Assembly: GCA_964006375.1 (NCBI GenBank)
Contig: OZ023266.1
Location: 18,632,090-18,696,089 of the forward strand
Reading direction: 5' to 3'
DNA: 64,000 bases
Origin: Tillus elongatus
Taxonomy: Eukaryota; Arthropoda; Insecta; Coleoptera; Cleridae
A program made the translations under genes and the position numbers. Below, piece by piece: positions 21,015-35,606 of this stretch. Position 1 is the stretch's first letter. Each line of letters starts with the position of its first letter. The notes beneath the pieces were generated by a model. It ran no database searches. It saw only the letters and a program-made list of their open reading frames with translations, and had not been told where the DNA came from.

Positions 21015-23214
21015 GGTGATTCTTTTGCAAAAAATAAGGGGTGTCTTTTCTATAAAGTTTTTTTGAAACCCCTTCTCCTCCAAGTTACAGCCCTTTGAAA
21101 TTTTGGCAAAAAAAGTTTTGATTAAATTTAACCGTTATGAAATAATTTTAAAAAACGAAATTTTGCAGATGCATAAGGCTAACAAAATGACAGTTTTAAA
21201 TGGATTTTGTAACCCTATAATGTTATCACAAGAGGGTGAAAAAACCTACCCTTACATTATTTTTTATCAGTACTTTTTATTGTGTGTACCGTTTTCTACT
21301 AAAGAAAATGATTTAGAAAGAAAGATTCATTTAGCAACTTTTTTTATGTCTTGACATTTTCTCACAAAATAATTAGTTTCATCACAAAATAAAATAAAAT
21401 ATTACTCAGATCGATGTCACATGAATTAGCAGAGTGGTTGTTATTTGCTGAAAAATCAAGTACGTGGTAGGCTGTCAAATAACGTCATAATTACACTAAT
21501 ACTAATTGTTCTGGTTGTTGTCAATCTATCGAGAATTTTTTAAATACTTTGAACAAATAAGTAAATAAAATGGTTAATTTGTACCAATTCCGAAATGGCA
21601 GATATGCATTTTGAATTTGAATATGGCAATAGATTAAGAGCACTGCGCCTCTACACTGAGTTATATCCAAATATAACTGTACCTCATCACAGCATATTCG
21701 CACGCATTCATCAACGTCTGCAAGAAGAAGGAACATTTTCAAGAAGTGCCGCCGATTGCGGGCGTTCTAGTGAAGTAAGAACTGTAGCACTTGAAGAGGC
21801 TGTCCTCAATTTAATTGAAGTATCTCCTGGTACAAGTACAAGAAGAATCGCTCAAGTCTTAAATGTCAGCTATTCCACAGTATTTAGATTTTTAAAAGAA
21901 CAACTACTGTATCCCTACCTTATCCAACGAGTTCAAGCGCTCTTACCTCGTGATTTTTTACCTCGTTTAATTTTTCGTCAATGGATGCTTCAAATGATCA
22001 CGCAAACTCCACAGTTCTTATCACGTATTGTATTTACTGATTAGGCCAACTTTTCACGAGAATCTATTAGAAATTTTCATAATAACCACATATGGTCTGA
22101 AGAAAACTCACACGAAATTGCTGTCATTGGTGATGACTTAATTGGACCATATTTTCCTCCGATAAGACTAAATGGAGAAGTGTACTGTCATCTACTCAAA
22201 GAGGAGATGCCCCTACTTCTTGAAAATATTCGTTTACAAATTAGACAACAAATGTGGTACATGCACGACGGGGCTCCGCCTCATTCTAGTATCAACGCTC
22301 GTAACTACTTAAACGAAGTTTACCCAAATCGTTGGATAGGTCGAGGAGGCCCACAGAATTGGCCTGCCCGATCTCCTGAATTGAATCCGTTGGATTTTTG
22401 CCTGTGGGGTTTTCTGAAAACCTTAGTTTATTCAAGTCCTTTTGAAAACATCGATGACCTCAGAAATCGTATTATCGCATCATGTGATATTATAAGAAAC
22501 ACACCCGGTATTTTTCATAGAATACAAAGTTCAATGAGAAACAGACTACAGTCATGCGTTCTCTCCGAAGGGGGGCATTTTTAACATTTATTATGATGAT
22601 ACGTACTGACATTTTGTTAGTATTTCTTTTCGTTTCTTAGTTTGTTAATTATTAATTATAAAATAGTAGTACAATAGTTATTGTTTCTTATTATGAATTT
22701 TTGAAATTTTTAAAAGCCAGAACAATACATATTGTAATTATGACGTTATTTGACAGCCTACCACGTACTTGATTTTTCAGCAAATAACAACCACTCTGTA
22801 AATTCATGTCACATCGATCTGAGTAATATTTTATTTTTTTGTGATGAAACTAACAATTTTATGAGAAAATATCAAGACATAAAAACTTGGTAAGTGAGTC
22901 CTTCTTTCTAAATCTTTTTTTAATAGAAAACGGTACACACAATAAAAAGTACTGATAAAAAATAATGCAAGGGTAGGTTTTTTCACCCTCTTGTGATAAC
23001 ATTATAGGGTAACAAAATCCATTTAAAACTGTCATTTTGTTAGCCTTATGCATCTGCAAAACTTCGTTTTTTTTTTAATTATTACATAACGGAGGAATTT
23101 AATGAAAACTTTTTTTTGCCAAAATTTCAAAGGGCTGTAACTTGGAGGAGAAGGGGTTTCAAGAAAAATTTCATAAAAAAGACACCCCTTATTTTTCGCC
23201 AAAGAATCACCCTG
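21012..23214 (+). mobile_element. Mariner C: DD41D-type, nearly complete
   Basis: Termini CAGGGTGATTCTTTTGC at 21012 and, on the complement, CAGGGTGATTCTTTGGC at 23214, flanked by TA at 21010-21011 and 23215-23216. Inverted repeats are about 490 bp (21012 to about 21500, and about 22730 to 23214), well preserved with scattered changes. They surround a plus-strand transposase. The insertion is into the (TA)n tract of H7, a natural hotspot for TA-targeting elements. Confidence 0.9.
21595..22584 (+). pseudogene. Mariner C transposase, one nonsense codon
   Basis: DDE transposase read in one frame from ATG 21595 to TAA 22582-22584, interrupted only by TAG at 22042-22044, just after RIVFTD, the first catalytic Asp. 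Helix-turn-helix regions lie in the first 120 residues (HHSIFARIHQRLQEEG, then SPGTSTRRIAQVLNVSYSTV). MWYMHDGAPPHSS holds the second Asp and SPELNPLDFCLWG the third, exactly 41 residues apart. A short in-frame gap seems present after NHIWSEENSH, where related proteins carry roughly a dozen more residues. About 330 codons, close to the usual 340-350. The best-preserved DNA transposase in the window. Confidence 0.88.
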
Positions 23215-23388
23215 TAACATTTTTCGCATCAATTTAGAAACACCCTGTATATAGAAACATATCAAATTGAAACTGACCCTAGATATGGTTTCAAGGGGGC
23301 CTAGTTCGCGGTCATTTGAAGAAATTTTTTTCAAAATTCACAAGTCGGGATCTCCTCATTAGTGAATTTTCTTTAAGAAAATTCGGAA

Positions 23389-23699
23389 TTCCATTTATTG
23401 GAACAATATACAGAATGTCCCATTTAAAAAAATGTAGTTTGGGTTGTATCTAACTTATGGAAAAATAGTTTTGGTTTGTAGCTAACGTTAGTACCTGCAA
23501 CTTTTGTTCATTTTTTTTTATTATTGAAAAATAAAGGAGATATTGAAATTGAACGCACTGCTGGACCAGCCTGTATATTCAATGTGTTTACGAGGATCCA
23601 ATAAATAGGCTAAAGCAACCAATCAAACTAAATTAAAAGTGGTTTGCATTTCAGCTATTGGAGCATAGATTTGATATAGAGTAAAAATTTGAGTTGGGA
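23389..23699. other. Unassigned, possible MITE
   Basis: Contains ATACAGAATGTCCCA at about 23411 and GGACCAGCCTGTATATT at about 23564. These might be opposite ends of a small TA-flanked element of about 160 bp, but the ends are poor inverted matches. No coding sequence. Confidence 0.3.
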
Positions 23700-24290
<591 letters not shown>

Positions 24291-24904
24291 GGTTAGTCAA
24301 TGCTTTTCTTATTGACTCATGAGATTCATTTGTAAGTTTCTGAGAAATGTCAATAACACTGAATTCACTGATTGTTAATCATTGGAAGCATTTACGATTA
24401 TATATAACCCTATTGTAATGTATTATCATTTATCACCTCTGTAGTATAATTATTTTTGCCTTACAACTCGCAGCGTTTTTAGTCAATTGTTGTTATTAAT
24501 AGTCAATAGTTTCTTTCCGAATACACAAACCTTCCATTGACTTCTGCTTCTGCCGCTGTTACAGTCCTTTTATTTAGAGCTAGAGTTGTAACCACTCATA
24601 CAAACAGTGTTTTTTAACCACGTGGCTGGGCGACTGACCGAATTCATTCCCAGTTGCTGTTGATTTACTCATATTCTCTTAATATGTTTGAAGATGTGGT
24701 GTCTACTTCATTCCAAGTCACTATTAACCGACTATTTATGAAATCAAATAAGTAAATTAAATCGATTGTCATAAAATATGTAGTGTATTAAGACAAGGGA
24801 AAAAGAAATAAAACATATATAACTGTGCACATTTCGATTATATTTTAGGGTGCTTGAGAGAGGTATTGTCACAGCATAATATCTTATTAAAGTTCATTTG
24901 TAAA
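24291..24904. other. Unassigned stretch
   Basis: No gene, repeat or element recognised. Confidence 0.4.
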
Positions 24905-24922
24905 TAGGTTTAATTTTTATAT

Positions 24923-25015
<93 letters not shown>

Positions 25016-25475
25016 AACTCAAAAAATAATTAACCGATTTCGATGAAACTTGGCAAGTGCCTGTCTTTTATTAATGGCTTGGATGAGTTCGTTATCCAGA
25101 AAAATCAGACGGGGTTTTCCGGAAAAATTTTGAGTTTTCTTTCGAAAAAATTTTTTTTCTCCGAAAGTAACAAAGCTGTTTCAATGAAATTTACTATATA
25201 TGTTGCCTCAACCTTACTACGTACCAAAATTTAACTTTCTAAGTTTAGAGAAAATTGAGTTACTCAAATTTTAAATTTTCTTTCAAAAAAATTTTTTTCT
25301 CCGAAAATTACAAAGTTATTTTAATGAAATTTTGTGGATATCTTGCCTTAGGAAAAACCTTACTACGTATTGAAATTAAACTCTCTAAGTTTATAGAAAA
25401 TTGAGTTATTTAAATTTGAAGCATTTAATAAAAATTCACTACCATAACGCACTTGCTGCGTCCCGAGTTTTTTTT
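24905..25475 (+). mobile_element. HINE-like copy H9, 5' truncated
   Basis: Begins just before (TA)n (24928-25012) at TTTAATTTTTATATG. It continues with GATAACTCAAAAAATAATT, two successive TTTTCTTTC(G/A)AAAAAA blocks and the complete 3' end: subterminal AAAATTCACTACC, hairpin CGCACTTGCTGCG and TCCCGAGTTTTTTT ending at about 25475. Confidence 0.8.
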
Positions 25476-26212
25476 ATTCTGAATCCTCTGATTCCAGTAT
25501 GTATGTTTGATTTGATTTTTCAACCGTTCAAACAAAATACAACCCAACATCTGGCCCATGCGTTTTATTCACTCGTCATAACGCAAACAAATAAATTTTC
25601 AGGATACCTGGAATACAATTATTTCGTTATCTATAAAATATATTACAATCGATTAACAAATGGTGCAAGACAATTTGAAATCGATTAGGTTAAACGACTC
25701 ATTGACCGACCGCATCCTGTCTGTGTCCATAATTTCATTTAGTCAACATTTATATATGATAAGTGGACATGTTTAGTGTCTTCAGGACATCGCGGTTTAT
25801 AAATACCTGCTCGTAAATATGTCCGTAGATGATTTTCAGTCGACTAACTAGCTACTGTAAAGATGTCCTCGCCTGTGCCTATTCTAATTTCCTGTTAGCG
25901 TCTTCACTCTTATGACGACATGCGGTCGTAGAGAAAAGACCGTTTCACGCCTCTTCATTTCTCCAAATTAATCACCGGGTGGTAGAGCTTATTATACAGA
26001 TCAAATGATCCACATCAAAGGAGATATTTATGTGGTTAATAGATTGCTGCATAAAAAATGATAATGGAGACGATAAATAATTCCTCAAAAGAATAATTTA
26101 GACCATTAATAAAGTTAAAATTTTAATGGAAAAAAAATGCAAATAGTTATTTTTATTGAGGATGAAAATATTGGTAGGGTTTGTAAATAAGTTTTAATAT
26201 AAATAATAATTA
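25476..26212. other. Unassigned stretch
   Basis: No gene or element recognised; a 95-codon frame ending at 25688 starts inside H9 and is not supported. Confidence 0.4.
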
Positions 26213-28068
26213 TTGGTGAATTTTCATTAAGAAAATGCACCAACAGAAAGGTGAGACTTTTGGAAAGTTTCTTCAAGTGAGCGCGAATTAGTTTTTTTTT
26301 TTTAATTTCAACAACACACCACGAGGGCTTACAGCCTAGATACTATCGTACCGTGGCTGTTGACAAGGAGGAAAGAGGCAGCTTGTTAATTCTGGACTTG
26401 AAGGTTTGGAGGTTCGGAGGAGAAGGAAAAACATGTGCCGGCAAGGAATTCCACAACTTGGAAGTCCTCGGGACAAAAGAGCGAGCATAACAAGATATTC
26501 TAAGTCTGGTGACCTGGACAGTAAAAAAGTGCATTCGCTCTGTTCCCCTGGTAGATCTGTTGGGGGCAGCAGGTGGGGGAACTATGGAGGAAAGCTCCTC
26601 TGAGCAGTGCCCGTGCAGATATCTATAAAAGAGAGAGAGATCACCAACGGCACTTCGGTGGGCAGGGGATGGCAGCCTTTGTGTAAGGGTAGGGTCACCG
26701 ATGAGACGTATATCTCTCTTTTGAATGGAGTCCAGGATAGCGAGTGTAGAAGCGGCAGTGGCACCTCAGATGTGGGAGCAGTATTCGAGGTTTGGCCTTA
26801 TTTGTGAAGTATATAAGGTATAGAGATTAGCTGGTGAAAAGTATTTGCGAGCCCGGAAGAGGAAACCTAATTTATAAGCAGCCGCTTCTGCAATTGATGT
26901 GACATGTTGGTGCGAATTAAGATTTCGATCCACAGAAATGCCAACAAGCGAAAAGGACTCATTACTTTGAATAACTTGGTTGTTCATTGTGATGGGTCTA
27001 GGGCTGGTGTATCTCTTGTCAGAAAGAAAGCAAGACTTAGTTTTGGTGGGGTTGAATTGTACAAGATTTCTACTTCCCCAGTCTAATATTTTTTGGAGAT
27101 CCACGGACACAGAACCCTCCAGAGTCTGCGATCCTCATCTAATTGGGCTAAAGAGACAGGCTTAGAATATTGTATATTTGAATGGAGGGTGCTTTTGTCC
27201 GCGTAGCTGTAAACTGGGTTGGATGTGCTAGAGAAGAGGTCATTGATGTGGAGAAGAAACAAAGTAGGGGCTAAAGCTGAACCTTGAGGCACTGCTGCAT
27301 TAATTGGATACAGTTTAGAGGAATGGCCATCCACAACAACAGATATGGTCCTGTTGGAGAAGAAATTTGCTGTCTAGGTACAAAGTTTTGGTGGTTGGCC
27401 ATAGGCCGGAGGTTTATTAAGCAGCGCTGCGTGCCAGACGTGGTCGAATGCTTTGGATATGTCTAGAGCAACAATCGGGGATTCACCGTGTTGTTCCATA
27501 GACTTGTTCCAAGAATGGGTGACAAAGGAAAGGAGGTCGGCAGTCGATCTGCGCTGACCGAATCCATACTGCCTGTCGTGGATTAGACTGTGTTTTTTTA
27601 AAAATTTTAGTAATTCGGTGCTTTTGCAGAAATTATTCCCGATAGATTTAGCAAGAGTCCAGAAGGGTTTGCCGCCGTTAAGAGGACTTTGTTTTTGATG
27701 TGGTTATTAAACGAGTTTTTTTCCTCAGAAAGAATACGGACATAGCGGTTTCTTGCGTCGTTAAATGCTTGACGATTTTCTTGACAGGGATTGTGTAGAA
27801 GCGTTTTGTGAGCTTTGACCTTTTCAAGTCTGGCCTTGTCACAGGATTTAGAGAACCAGGGATTTTGAGTGGCTGAAGAGGTTTTCTGTGTACGTGGGAT
27901 AAATAATTCCATGCCAGCTTGGATAATTTCGGTGACGTTTTGTGAGATATCAGAGGGGTCAGGATGAGAGAAGCAGACAGACGCCCATGGAAATGAGGAA
28001 AAGTAATCCCGTATTTCGTCACAGTTTGCGGAGTGCCCGTAGTACCCAAATACAAGGTCAGTAAAAAA

Positions 28069-28158
<90 letters not shown>

Positions 28159-28300
28159 GTTTGTGTGTGTGTGTGTCCAACCGACAATTCAAAAAATAAT
28201 TCACCAATCTAAACCAAATTTGGCAATTCCCTTCATTTTGTTAATAGCTTGGATAAGTTCGTTAGACAGTTTCGACAATCAAATGCTTTTAGAAAAAAAT
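26213..28300 (+). mobile_element. HINE-like copy H10, split by LINE copy 2
   Basis: The 5' hairpin TTGGTGAATTTTCATT...GAAAATGCACCAA is at 26213-26252 and the copy runs to GAGCGCGAATTAG at 26290. It resumes at about 28035 with GTACCCAAATACAAGGTCAG, then (TA)n at 28068-28155 and (GT)n. ACAATTCAAAAAATAATTCACC and GCTTGGATAAGTTCG follow. Intact copies show these two halves contiguous. The hairpin keeps pairing despite changes in both strands (GGTG with CACC). Confidence 0.8.
26291..28034 (-). pseudogene. Jockey-like LINE, copy 2
   Basis: Minus-strand LINE copy inserted in H10. From 28034 downward it covers the linker after the endonuclease (MELFIPRTQKTSSATQNPW, LEKVKAHKTLLHNP), then an internal deletion near 27615. 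Reverse transcriptase pieces follow: motif A ALDISK near 27460, GSALAPTLFLLHINDL (motif B) and SYADKSTLH near 27195, where the second catalytic Asp is Lys. The C-terminal LFRARKYFSPANLYTLYTSQ is at about 26850. The 3' end is GTGTTGTTGAAATTAAAA with a poly-A tract (poly-T at 26291-26304 on the plus strand). Stops and frameshifts are frequent. Confidence 0.85.
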
Positions 28301-29622
28301 GCAAAAAACTGCTTTGAAAACGCAATATCTTTTTAATTACTAGAAATGTTAAAGTAAAACTTGACAAGCACCTACACATTGTATAAGTGGTCCTACCTTC
28401 TAAATTAGAACTCAATTGGTTTAATAGATCAAGAGTTATAACTAAATAAAATATCAATAATTTGTGATATAACCTGAAATTACCTCTAAAAGGGTAAAGG
28501 TAAGATGCTTACTGGCAAATGGGCCATTGCTGACCCTTTCTGCTCATCTAAACTAACCTACCCTCCACCTTGAGCTCGATCTCAACGACGACAGTGATTT
28601 GGAAAATCATCCGCCGCCGGTAAGTCTCGAACCGTCGTCCCCAGAGTCCGTACTGAAAAGTCTGAATCGACTTTCCCGCACGGCCACGGAGGCGCTTGAA
28701 ATTACCTCTAAATGGTTTCCTATAATGTTAGACAAGGTCAGGCAGATAAATCATGGTTTCGCTGCCATTACAAACAAAATCTCCAAAGTTTTAAACGGAC
28801 AGGCTACGAAAATATGTCGCAATAAACAATCAGCGGGGTTGCCATTTACGAGATCTCTCATCCAAATCTGTAGATGTCAGAAAAATGTAAATAAATAGAA
28901 ATTTTAATGAAAGTGATTCAATTTGTTTAAAAGCAATCTAGAACTACGTTTTATTATGTGTAAATATTAAGCTTCCTATTTTTACGGTATTTAAAAGCCA
29001 TCTCCATCTCTCTAGTTTAATCTGGCAACCTCACTATTTGTCATTTGTTAACTGACAGGAGTCATGAGAGAAACTTGTACATTCTACGCATAACCTCGAA
29101 ATCGACTCTGCTAATACCTTAGAATCTCAGAATATAACACAACTACATATATTCTAAGGTTAATACAAATAGTACGTAAATAATAACCCAACTTTTAATT
29201 TTAACATAACTTTAACAAATGCCTTTGGCCATCCACTGTGAGTGTAGTCTGTTACGATTCACACATCCAATCAAACGAATAAGAAAGGGATTGTGTACAT
29301 CAGATTCAGGTTCGTAATCAATGCATGTAGATACTGTATTACTAAAGTGAAACAAAATTATTTCAAGGAGAAATATATCTACCGCGAACTAATATAAGTT
29401 TAATACCTAGGTACTTATGGTTTTCTTTACTCTTAGCTTTTACTCTTTATGGAACATTTGAAGTAAAGGAAACTGCATAATATCTTAAATAAGTTTAAAT
29501 TACATGTATAATCAGATATACAGTGTAAATGATTAAAATTTTAATTTCAAAATTTTGTATTGTTTATATTTATTTTATTTTCAAAAAAATGTATACCATA
29601 ATAGTAAATAAGTGTTCAAAAG
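28301..29622. other. Mostly unassigned; one GC-richer frame
   Basis: Apart from the frame described at 28570-28898, I see no gene or repeat in this stretch. Confidence 0.4.
28570..28898 (+). CDS. Hypothetical frame of unknown origin
   Basis: A frame richer in GC than its surroundings, open from about 28570 (first ATG 28599) to TAG at 28896-28898, about 99 codons from the ATG. The start is acidic and Pro/Ser-rich (NHPPPVSLEPSSPESVLK region). A segment rich in Lys and hydrophobic residues follows (LEITSKWFPIMLDKVRQINH), with no recognised domain. It might be a piece of a LINE ORF1 (Gag-like) protein or an old exon; GGTAAGT occurs at 28619. I cannot assign a function, and the composition contrast is the only reason to list it. 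Confidence 0.25.
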
Positions 29623-29680
29623 AGTTTGAGTGCAGAAAGTGCGTTATGGTAGCGAATTTTTGTAAAAATATTTCAAATAG
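29623..29680 (-). repeat. HINE-like 3' end fragment
   Basis: GAGTGCAGAAAGTGCGTTAT followed by GGTAGCGAATTTTTGT is the minus-oriented 3' terminus of the HINE-like family, with nothing else of the element recognisable beyond it. Confidence 0.6.
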
Positions 29681-29924
29681 TGAATTTCCCATTAAACTAG
29701 AATCTTCAGTTTTGATACATAGTAAAGCCCATATAAAGGCAGCGTGGGTACTAGATTTGAGAAATAACTACAAATATCTTTTCAAAAACCTTTTTTATTA
29801 TTTGGTTTGCAGAAACTGGTTATATTGAGTTGACTAAAATGGATCATTCAAGCGATTAATAAGGTAAAATACTTGCCATGTTTTTAATTTGGTAGGTACA
29901 TTCCTTTTGGAAATAAACATTTAA

Positions 29925-31064
29925 ATTTCGCTACTCTCAACCCACCTCCAAATGTTCAACCACCAACAGTCCCCAAGGTTGCGCATAAAATGACGGATAT
30001 CATTTTCAAAACTAAAAAGGTACAAAAGACGCTGTCTTCTCTAAATACCAGGAAAGCCTCTGGCCTTGACGAGATCCCAGAAATTATTCTCAAAATTTGC
30101 ACGCCAGAACTTCTGTGGACAGCAAATTTCCTCTCAAACCGGAGCATTTCTGTTGTCGTGGATGGCCATTCCACTAAACTGTATACAATTAATGCAGGAG
30201 TCCCTCAAGGTTCAGCTTTAGCTAACATCAATGACCGCCTCTCTAGCATGTTCAACCCAGTTCACAGTTACGCGGACCCTCCACTAAACTCTACAATATT
30301 CTCCGCCTGTCTTTTTAGCCCAATTAGGTGAGGATCGCAGACTCATGGAGGGTTCTGTCTCTGTGGATCTCCAAAAAATATTAGACTGGGGAAGTATAAA
30401 TCTTGTACAATTCAACTCCACCAAATCTCAATCTTGCTTTCTATCTCATAAGAGATACACCAGTCCTAGACCCATCACAATGAACTACCAAGTTATTCAA
30501 AGTAATGAGTGGTTTCACTTGTTGGCATTTCTGTGGATCGACCAACATGTCACATCAATTGCAGAAGCGGCTGCTAAGAAATTAGGTTTCCTCTTCCGGG
30601 TTCGCAAATACTTTTTACCAGCTCTATACCTATTATACTTCACAAATTAGGCCAGACCTCGAATACTGCTCCCGCTGCCGCTTCTACACTTGCTCTCCTG
30701 GACTCCATTCACAAGAGAGCTATACGTCTCTTCGTTGATCCTACCCTGCCCACGAAGGTGGCGTTGGTGACCTCTCTCTCTCTCTTTTATAGATATCTGC
30801 ACGGGCACTGCTCAGAGGAGCTTTCTTCCATAGTTGCTCCACCTGCTGTCCCCAACATATCTACCAGGGGAACAGAGCGAATGCACCCTTTTACTGTACA
30901 GGTCACCAGAAATAGAACATCTTGTTAAGCCCGCTCTTTTGTTCCGAGGACTTCTAAGTTGTGGAATTCCTTGCCGGCACATGTTTTTCCTTCTCCTCCG
31001 AACCTCCAAACCTTCAAGTCCAGAATTAATAGGCCAGCCCTGCCCACGAAGGTGGCGTTGGTGA

Positions 31065-31096
<32 letters not shown>

Positions 31097-31414
31097 GTAG
31101 ATATCTGCACGGGCACTGCTCAGAGGAGCTTTCTTCCATAGTTGCTCCACCTGCTGTCCCCAACATATCTACCAGGGGAACAGAGCGAATGCACCCTTTT
31201 ACTGTCCAGGTCACCAGAAATAGAACATCTTGTTAAGCCTGCTCTTTTGTTCCGAGGACTTCTAAGTTGTGGAATTCCTTGCCGGCACATGTTTTTCCTT
31301 CTCCTCCGAACCTCTAAACCTTAAAGTCCAGAATTAATAGGTTGCCTTTTTCCTCCTTGTCGACACCCACGGTACGATAGTATTTAGGCTGTAAGCCCTC
31401 GTGGTGTGTTGTTG

Positions 31415-31417
<3 letters not shown>
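29925..31417 (+). pseudogene. Jockey-like LINE, copy 3
   Basis: 5'-truncated plus-strand copy. It starts just before the pre-RT segment (KMTDIIFKTKKVQKTLSSLN and RKASGLDEIPEI). It then jumps by deletion to SISVVVDGHSTKLYTINAGV and GVPQGSALA (motif B). The YADD region is damaged to HSYADPP by another deletion near 30280. Thumb and C-terminal parts follow, including VDLQKILDWGSINLVQFNST. A 294-bp direct duplication (units at 30746 and 31040) covers the C-terminus, each with a (CT)n stretch. The 3' end GTGTTGTTGAAA is followed by (TA)n. Confidence 0.85.
30746..31340. repeat. Tandem duplication, two 294-bp units in LINE copy 3
   Basis: CTGCCCACGAAGGTGGCG starts at both 30746 and 31040. The two units are nearly identical through the LINE C-terminal sequence to AGTCCAGAATTAATAGG. 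Each carries a (CT)n tract of different length (30770s and 31068-31093), a likely site for slippage or unequal exchange. Confidence 0.9.

Positions 31418-31504
<87 letters not shown>
31418..31504. repeat. (TA)n microsatellite at LINE 3' tail
   Basis: About 43 TA units placed directly after the LINE copy 3 terminus GTTGTTGAAA, where copy 2 has a poly-A tail. Confidence 0.9.
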
Positions 31505-31508
<4 letters not shown>

Positions 31509-31871
31509 GAAAGGATAATATTCACAAGGTAATGAGACAATAACAATATTATGTACTAAACTTATTTAGTCATTAAGTTCGAGACAATTAAAGGCATCTA
31601 AATAAGCAAGTGGTTGTTGTTATATAAGTATTTTTAAAGTAGGTGTTATTATATGAAATTAGCACCGACTTTTTCAGTGCTGTTTGTAAGGTTGTTAAAC
31701 TTTATTTTAAAGTAAATATTAAAATTTGAAATATGACTGTATTGATTCAAATTCTTAGGAAAATTCGCTACCATAAGGCACAGGATATTTTGTATTTGGC
31801 TTTACATATAGCGTTAGAAAATATATAATATTAGGCCTTTGTTGAATTAGGTTGCGAATAAAAAATCTAAC

Positions 31872-31937
<66 letters not shown>

Positions 31938-32726
31938 TCGATTATATAACATAATAAAAAATCAACATTCATGTAACAGGAACCACGGCTATACAAATAG
32001 GAATAACACTCCCATATATTTTAAAAGAAATAGGAATGACTGACAAGAATTAGTGACCAAAAACACACACAAACATCTAACAGCTGGTGTCTGGACCACA
32101 AATACCAATTCAATAATATTTTCTATTAAAATCGATCTGAGGCGTAACAAAATCAATAGCGGGCGATATCATACCAGTCGGTCCCATTTATACAAACCTC
32201 TCTTTATTCTGGTAATTGGTTTCTTGTATTTGTAAGCCCCTTAATCTAGCATTATTCTCTTTATCTAATTTCTTTTCCTAATATCCTGTCCTGTCTCTCT
32301 AACATAGCTTTATTTCTTTGCCGTTGTTAGCTAGACCGTCCTTATCGCTTTCATGCGAATCAAATTAATTGAAATAACGTTGTGAGCCACTAATGATTTT
32401 TATTGTTGCTTTAATTGATTTTTTTAGACTTTTTCCTAATGTGGAAGCTAAATGCGTTATGCTGAGCTACTAACGTGAACAAAAATCTACTGAAATGGCT
32501 TGAGGATATTATATATTTTCATTTTATTTTTCTGACACACAAAAACCACTAAAAATCTGCTTTTTTTAGGGGAGTTGCTTAATTTTGGATAGTGATGAAT
32601 CTGAGAAGCTAATCATTTAAGAAAACTGTCTCCAATGCGATGTAAAAAGTCAAAGCAGTATTATTTACACGAGTCCACAACTTCTCGTTAGATGGCAATG
32701 TCAAACCTTGAATTGACGTTTCCTTG
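31505..32726. other. Unassigned stretch with (TTA)n
   Basis: A perfect (ATT)n run of about 66 bases is at 31870-31935. A decayed HINE 3' motif (GAAAATTCGCTACCATAAGG) is at about 31760-31779. No gene recognised. Confidence 0.5.
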
Positions 32727-34810
<2,084 letters not shown>

Positions 34811-34901
34811 ACTTATGCTTCAATTAGTCGTATTATTCTTATTAAAAGTTCTTGTAAACTCTTAGCTTTTAACCTATGTAAGTTAAAAGTTTCCTTAAGT
34901 T

Positions 34902-35156
<255 letters not shown>

Positions 35157-35606
35157 TGGCAACCATCCTACAGAAATAACAATTACAGGGTGGGATACAA
35201 AAAAATTACAATACATAATAAAAAAATCAAAACGAAAAAAAAAACAAATATACACTTGCTAGGCAGACACCAAATGTTGGCAACACAATGTTTTAAAGTC
35301 CTTAAAGGTACACGAAAATATATCCACATGAAAACTCAATATATTATGTAGCTTACACATATGTGGGGGAAAACTGCAGCAAATTATTGCGAGGTCGAGC
35401 CATCCAAAAAATAAAGAACGTGATAACTTCCAAAGGCTAGGGTAAGAAACATCCAGAATAATGAGATTAAAAATGAAGGTTAGTGGTTTTATTAGTTAAA
35501 ACTTATACATATATAAAGATGTTCATTTTACAAGAACGCAACTTAAAAATGTCGGATATCCGAAATTAGTAATCGAAATCTATGATGGATATTCTATTGT
35601 CTACCG
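35157..35606. other. Unassigned; possible LINE 3' remnant (minus)
   Basis: No clear protein motif. Position beside a (TAAA)n tract suggests a LINE 3' end on the minus strand; I could not confirm a conserved block. Confidence 0.3.

Larger units (their letters stand above)
20641..23388 (-). mobile_element. HINE-like copy H7, split by mariner C
   Basis: The inner part, 20641-20942, holds the TTTTCTTTCG and ATAACTCAAAAAATAATGG blocks (as complements). It is followed by (TA)n at 20946-21011. Mariner C interrupts at 21012-23214. The outer part resumes with TTGAAACTGACCCTAGATA and AGTCGGGATCTCCTCATTAG and the hairpin GTGAATTTTC...AAAATTC ending at about 23388. A short TAACATTTTTCGCATC...CACCCTGTATATA piece beside mariner C is unexplained. 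Confidence 0.75.
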
